Made by a program: the position numbers and the translations under genes. The notes under the pieces were generated by a model. That model worked only from the letters and a program-made list of their open reading frames with translations, was not told the origin of the DNA and ran no database searches. DNA of 64,000 nucleotides from Sipunculus nudus (lineage: Eukaryota; Annelida; Sipuncula; Golfingiida; Sipunculidae): assembly GCA_026874595.1 (NCBI GenBank), contig CM049307.1, positions 27,502,362 to 27,566,361 on the forward strand, given 5' to 3'. The stretch's first letter is position 1. Every line of letters begins with the position of its first letter. Below, one piece after another: positions 58,815 through 64,000 of the stretch.

Positions 58815-60545
58815 ACAGGCTGAAGAGGATAACTGCTGCTCTGAGAGGCTGAGCAGGATCCTCAAGATAACTGTTGCCCTAAGAAGCTGAGCAGGATCCT
58901 CACAATTACTGCTGCTCTGAGAGGCTGAGCAGGATCCTCAGAATTAATGCTGCCCTGGGAGGCAGAGTAGGATCCTCATTACTACTGCTGCTCTAGTAGG
59001 CTGAGCAGGATCCTTATAATTAACTGGTGCTCTGAAGGGCTGAGCAGGATCCTCAGGTTTACAAAGTACTGCTTTGAGAGACTAATCAGGATCCTTAAGA
59101 TTACTCCTTCTCTGAGAGGCTGAGCAGGAACCTCATGATTACTGCTGCTCTGAGAGGCTGAGCAGGATTACTAAATGCTGCTCTGGGAGGCTCAGCAGAA
59201 TCCTCAAGATTAATGCTGCTCTGAGAGGCTGAGCAGGATCTTCATGATTACTGATGCTGTGAGACGCTGAGCAGGATTCTCAGGATAACTGCTGCTCTGA
59301 GAGGCTGAGCAGGATCCTCATGAGTACAGAAGCTCTAGGAGGCTGAGCAGGATCCTCATGAGTACAGAAGCTCTAGGAGGCTGAGCAGGATCCTCAGAAT
59401 TAATGCTGCTCTGTGAGGCTGATCAGGATCCTCATGATTACTGCTGCTCTGAGAGGCTGAGCAGGATCCTCATGAGTACGGAAGCTCTAGGAGGCTGAGC
59501 AGGATTCTCAGAATTAATGCTGCCCTGGGAGGCAGAGTAGGATCCTCATTACTACTGCTGCTCTGAGAGGCTGAGCAGGATCCTTTTAATTAACTGCTGC
59601 TCTGAAAGGCTGAGCAGGATCCTCAGGTTTACAAAGTACTGCTTTGATAGACTAATCAGGATCCTTAAGATTGCTGCTTCTCTGAGAGGCTGAGCAAGAA
59701 CCTCATGATCACTGCTGCTCTGAGAGGCTGAGCAGGATTACTAAATACTGCTCTGGGAGGCTCAGCAGAATCCTCAAGATTAATGCTGCTCTGAGAGGAT
59801 GAGCAGGATCTTCATGATTACTGATGCTGTGAGAGGCTGAGTAGGATTCTCGGGATAACTGCTGCTCTGAGAGGCTGAGCAGGATCCTCATGAGTACAGA
59901 AGCTCTAGAAGGCTGAGAAGGATCCTCAGAATTAATGCTGCTCTGACAGGCTGAGCAGGATCTTCATGATTACTGCTGCTCTGGGAGGCTGAGCAGGATC
60001 TTCATGATTACTGCTGCTCTAAGAGGCTGTGCAGGATCTTCATGATTACTGCTGCTCTAAGAGGCTGAGCAGGATCTTCATGATTACTGATGCTGTGAGA
60101 GGCTGAGCAGGATTCTCAGGATAACTGGTGCTCTGAAAGGCTGAGCAGGATCCTCATGAGTACGGAAGCTCTAGGAGGCTGAGCAGGATCCTCAGAATTA
60201 ATGCTGCTCTGGGAGGCTGATCAGGATTCTCAGGATAACTGCTGATCTGAGAGGCTGAGCAGGATCCTCATGAGTACGGAAGCTCTGGAAGGCTGAGCTG
60301 GATCCTCAGAATTAATGCTGCTCAGGGAGGCTGAGCATGATCCTCATGATTACTGCTGCTCTGGGAGGCTGAGCATGATCCTCATGATTACTGCTGCTCT
60401 GAGAGGCTGAGTAGGATCTTCATGATTACTGTTGCTCTGGGAGGCTGAGCAGGATCGTTATGATTCCTGCTGCTCTAAGAGGCTGAACAGGATCCTTTAC
60501 ACTTCTTCTGCTCTGAGAGGCAGAGCAGGAGCATCAGGATCACTT
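58815..60545. repeat. Minisatellite, ~37-bp unit, 1.7 kb
   Basis: Roughly 45 copies of a unit like CTGCTCTGAGAGGCTGAGCA followed by GGATCCTCATGATTA, with many unit variants (CTCATGAGTACGGAAGCTCT, CAGGTTTACAAAGTACTGCT, AGGATTACTAAA). The variant order of about 58940-59340 recurs at 59510-59910, an offset of 570 bp, showing higher-order duplication. Stops occur in all frames over its length, so it is not coding. It lies in the PP1-like first intron. Confidence 0.95.
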
Positions 60546-62205
60546 AGGTTACTATTGTCTTGAAAAACAAGCAAGATGTCATGGGGTAGTTGAACTGCTG
60601 CAGATGTGCATTTGTTTGTTATTTTCTAAAAGATAATTAGGGCTTACATTATCAAATGTCATAAACCATGGATCACTTTTTCCCTCAGAATATTTCATTG
60701 CCCATTTGATGGGGGTTCACATTCAACATGATTTATCAGAGACTCCTGTGTTATGTGACAAGTTCAAGGTCAGCTTCTCCAGGTGGCAGCGGTCACAGTG
60801 GTCATCAAGGAATGAATTACATTGATCCTTTGGAATATCCTTCAGGGCTAGCCACATCGCTGGCAGCTTGGTGTTCAGGTGATGGTTCTATAAGGTTGTG
60901 ATGACTCAGCAATTTGGACTTCCTGACTCTGATTGAAGGATGATGTTATCAGTCTCTGGCAATATTAACCAGTTCTAAATATACATATATATCAGAATCA
61001 ACTAATAACAAACCAGTTGAAATTGCTGAAATACGGATGGGTCTAAATATAATTGTCAAAATATACCATTTTATTGTCTGTATGACCCATTCAAATGTAT
61101 ATATATATATTGAATCACACTTCAAATATATAACAATTGAAGTTTTAGAAAATAAGGTATTATGTTTCCAGTATAAGTTTATTCTAAACCAGGTTTGGAT
61201 AAATATTTGTAGTAAACTCATATATGGAACAAAAGTCTATATACATCTATTTATTAATATATTTCATTTGCAATATATGAATATTATTCTCTGAACAGTG
61301 GAGGGGGATGATTGCATTGACCATCCCCCCTCTCCAAAAAGTCTGGGGGGATATATACCCCCATCCCCCCTATATTGATGCCCCTGTATACATGCATTTA
61401 TAGACCATACATTTTATGTAATATTGCATGACCCTAGCTGTGACTTTGGCCCCATATTTATCTCTTATAACAGCAGGGGTCAAAATAATGCCTTTCTGCC
61501 TGTCTCAGACAGGCACAGAAAGGCTTTTATTCATTTTGTACCAGTCTGTTTGAATTATGTCACACCTAAATGTGATCCATATTAGTAGCTGATAAGTAGT
61601 AACAAACATGACAAAACAAAATATATTTACAGGTGGTCTTCCACTAACACCCTACATTTCCTATATATTCCTGTAAAAATGGTATGTAATTTCTTCTACT
61701 TTCCTTCATTTAGGTTCTCATCTCCTATATTTTCCTGTGCAATCATGTTTCTGATATAACAATGTTACAATTGGAACTTTCAGTTGTTTTTGCATGCAAG
61801 TGTATATGCAGGATGCATGTGAGATGACAGAATCAGGTTTACACTGTGCAAAGTGTGACTGAAAGTTTAATATGATGGTAGGATGCATCTTTAGTGTGGA
61901 AAGCAAATTTTTCTGCGGAAAAGTAAACCTGTTTGAATGCCTTTTTTGCTCGAAAGGTGACAATTTTAAAGTATTATGACTCCTGAACCGGATGAAAAAT
62001 TTTATACAAGGGAACTGAGTGACTTTGTGACATATAATCTTAAAATAAAATGAACCCTTACCAACTTGTATTCTGCTCACACTGCCTTAAATCAAACTTT
62101 TACTCAATAGACTTTCTGTAAAAAAAGTAGTGATAATCAAAAATCCATCTCAACTGCCTCTTCCACCTATGTGATGACAGAGTTATTGAATTAACAGCTT
62201 CTTAG
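60546..62205. other. PP1-like intron sequence
   Basis: Mostly AT-rich intron. At 61302-61388 a GGGGGATG and CCATCCCCCC stretch with GGGGGGATATATACCCCC forms strong imperfect inverted repeats and may be the end of an unidentified element. No gene was recognised. Confidence 0.45.
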
Positions 62206-62370
62206 TGAACCTGTGAGCTTATGCGATGGTGTGGAGTCATTGTGTCGTGCATTGTCTGTACGTTAACTGTAGCTTACTCAATAACCGCAGCAGCTAGCAT
62301 CACCAATTTTTTTTTGCAAATAATCAGTATTCTGAAAACTCTATCAGATTTTGTTTATTTTTTTCTACCT
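62204..62370 (+). mobile_element. 5' fragment of family 2
   Basis: GTGAACCTGTGAGCTTATGC and about 150 further bases match the family 2 head at 32032-32180 (GCGATGGTGTGG, GTACGTTAAC, ACTCTATC.GATTTTG). The rest of the element is absent. Confidence 0.75.
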
Positions 62371-63695
62371 TAGAATTAATGTGATCATTTGACAATTCAC
62401 CAGTATACACACCTGATTTATGAAGATTATAACATAAAGTAGAATTTATTTTAAAGAGAAGAAAAAAATGATGGAATTTAGTAAAAAATAAGAATCCTGA
62501 AACAAATTCATCAGTTTATATTACTGGTATGTAAATTGTTATTGTACTAATAATTTGGAAACATACAGTGCCAATGAATTCAGTCTCTTAACCCAATAAT
62601 TATAGCTGCAAATACAACTAGTATGACAAGGCGTGATGTTTATGTCATATACCTTTGCATAATTATGTGAAGTTAAGTATGAATGTACATCATGTCTTAA
62701 ACTTATATCAGTTAAACATTTTCAGATACTGTAGTTTTGTAATTTGAAGGGTTTTATATTTTAATGTGTGTGAACTGAGTGCAAATACTCTATCCAGAGC
62801 TTACATGATCAGATCGATCCAGTGTCCCTGCATTGCGTCCCCAGCCAGTGTTTATCTTTACTGTTACAATACCAACCTATGTTAAAATTTCATTAGCAGT
62901 GAACACTTTTAGCCATCCATGGCTCCGTATAATAGAAGGGATAAGTTCAACATGATAGATGAAACTGCACGGGGACTTCAGGCTGGGAGCTTTTAGTGTT
63001 ATTGCCATGATAAGAAATCTTCTGTCTCACATACATGAATTAACACTACCAGAACCTACAAGGTTTTCCTTTTTCTGTGTGTTTGTGTCTGCTGTCATAG
63101 CCTGCTGGGTAATGGTATCAGTGTCAGTGTTCTCGGATTAGAAACCATTCACTTATTGATGAATGCCTTCCCTAGCATTGTGTGCTGGAAGAAGTTGTCT
63201 GTTTTGTAAATGTTATGAACCTAACATACTTTATTTAACAGTGCTCTGTATAAATGGGAAGTTCAGTAAGGGGGAGTGAAATGCTTGGGGTAAATTAACA
63301 CATCTGTGTGGCATGTCAGGATAAATTCTTTTATATAATGCCAGATCATGCATGGCTAGACATTAATGGTTAACCACTTGCCACTGGCAAATAAAAATGG
63401 TGATGGGGAAACCAACAGTGGGTTCCTGCTTGCCCAACATGGCAAGTGGGTGCAACATAAACCTTTACACAAAGGCCTGAATCTTGACCAATCTTAAGTT
63501 GGCCACATTTTCAGGAGAAGTGAAATCATGTTTTAATAGCTTTAATTACTTGCATGTTTTAATCTAATTTTTGTAGGGCTTATTCATGTAGGGCTAGTAA
63601 AAGCTAGTTGTCACTTTTCCTTCTTGGCATATACTTGCAGAAGTTATTGTCAACCCTGTCATGGATTGGATATACAATTCTGTATATTAAAAACT
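62371..63695. other. PP1-like intron sequence
   Basis: No repeat, RNA gene or exon was recognised. A 60-codon frame at 62959 has no recognisable domain. Confidence 0.5.
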
Positions 63696-63990
63696 TTGCT
63701 TCTGTGGTCAAAGGGTAAAGCATAGGTTGCAGAGCTGGGAGATCACAAGTTCAAATCTCACCTGAGGGTTTGATTTTTCACTGTTTGCTCCAACCTATAG
63801 TGAGTGTTCTGCAGGCTTAATGGGAAGGTAATTCCCTACAGCCATGTATCAGCCACAAATGGGCAGAACGTTGGGGCTCCTCTGAGTTTGTATTATGACC
63901 TAACAATGAGGCCCAACAGATAGTGCCACAGATGAGATGATTTATACTTGCACTTTGTGACATTAGGACATTATAGAGAGAAGGCAATGG
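63696..63990 (+). mobile_element. tRNA-derived SINE-like element
   Basis: The first 75 bases resemble a diverged tRNA: an A-box-like GTGGTCAAAGGGTAAAG (about 63704) and a B-box-like AAGTTCAAATCTC (63747-63759), 44 bases apart, with no acceptor stem closure. The roughly 220 bases that follow, including GGCAGAACGTTGGGGCTCCT and ACAATGAGGCCCAACAGATA, would be the tRNA-unrelated body. The 3' end was not determined and may run past the window. Confidence 0.55.
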
Positions 63991-64000
63991 CTACAAACCT

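Noticed and set aside
59709-59891. Minus-strand 60-codon repeat peptide in the minisatellite
   Set aside because: Local open stretch of a 37-bp repeat whose length is not a multiple of three; stops appear within a few units.

Overview
The window is a metazoan nuclear contig: split genes with canonical GT-AG introns, AT-rich introns, microsatellites, and very dense interspersed repeats. The repeat heads and tails (subterminal inverted repeats around GCTCAGCTGA, TCCG microsatellites, a terminal GACCCATGGGTC palindrome) are of a kind I associate with mollusc or other lophotrochozoan genomes. A mollusc is my best guess; the species cannot be told from the sequence.

Only two host genes can be supported. 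A complete five-exon histone H2A.Z gene runs from the start codon at 1509 to the stop at 26507 on the + strand, and its spliced product is 128 residues. Its third intron is about 23.3 kb, nearly all transposon-derived up to about 23.1 kb. At 46334-46411 lies a single + strand exon encoding 26 residues that resemble the N terminus of a protein phosphatase 1 catalytic subunit. No second exon was recognised, so the rest of the window (46.4-64 kb) is read as its first intron.

The rest is mostly mobile DNA. The dominant class has the architecture described for Helentron-associated non-autonomous elements (DINE-1, bivalve pearl): subterminal inverted repeats, a microsatellite near the 5' end, internal tandem units and a short 3' palindrome just before the end, inserted in T runs. 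At least four families share this plan with unrelated terminal sequences. Family 1 dominates, with subfamilies called here A, B, C and D. From 3.1 to 19.7 kb these elements are inserted into one another; their seven 5' ends and seven 3' ends (including a separate neighbour at 20.5-23.1 kb) pair like balanced brackets. One copy also carries a nearly identical tandem array of about 640 bp at 7.8-10.9 kb. A second nest spans 28.8-40.1 kb and includes a TA-flanked terminal-inverted-repeat element and a complete family 2 element.

The region 40-46 kb holds small GGATCC-type inverted-repeat MITEs and degenerate elements. The PP1-like intron holds a minus-strand family 1 element with a hAT-like insertion, a long-inverted-repeat element at 50.8-51.5 kb, a family 5 element at 57.3-58.3 kb, a 1.7-kb minisatellite at 58.8-60.5 kb and a tRNA-derived SINE-like sequence at the right edge. 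No rRNA gene, intact tRNA gene, CRISPR array or long transposase/polymerase reading frame was found.
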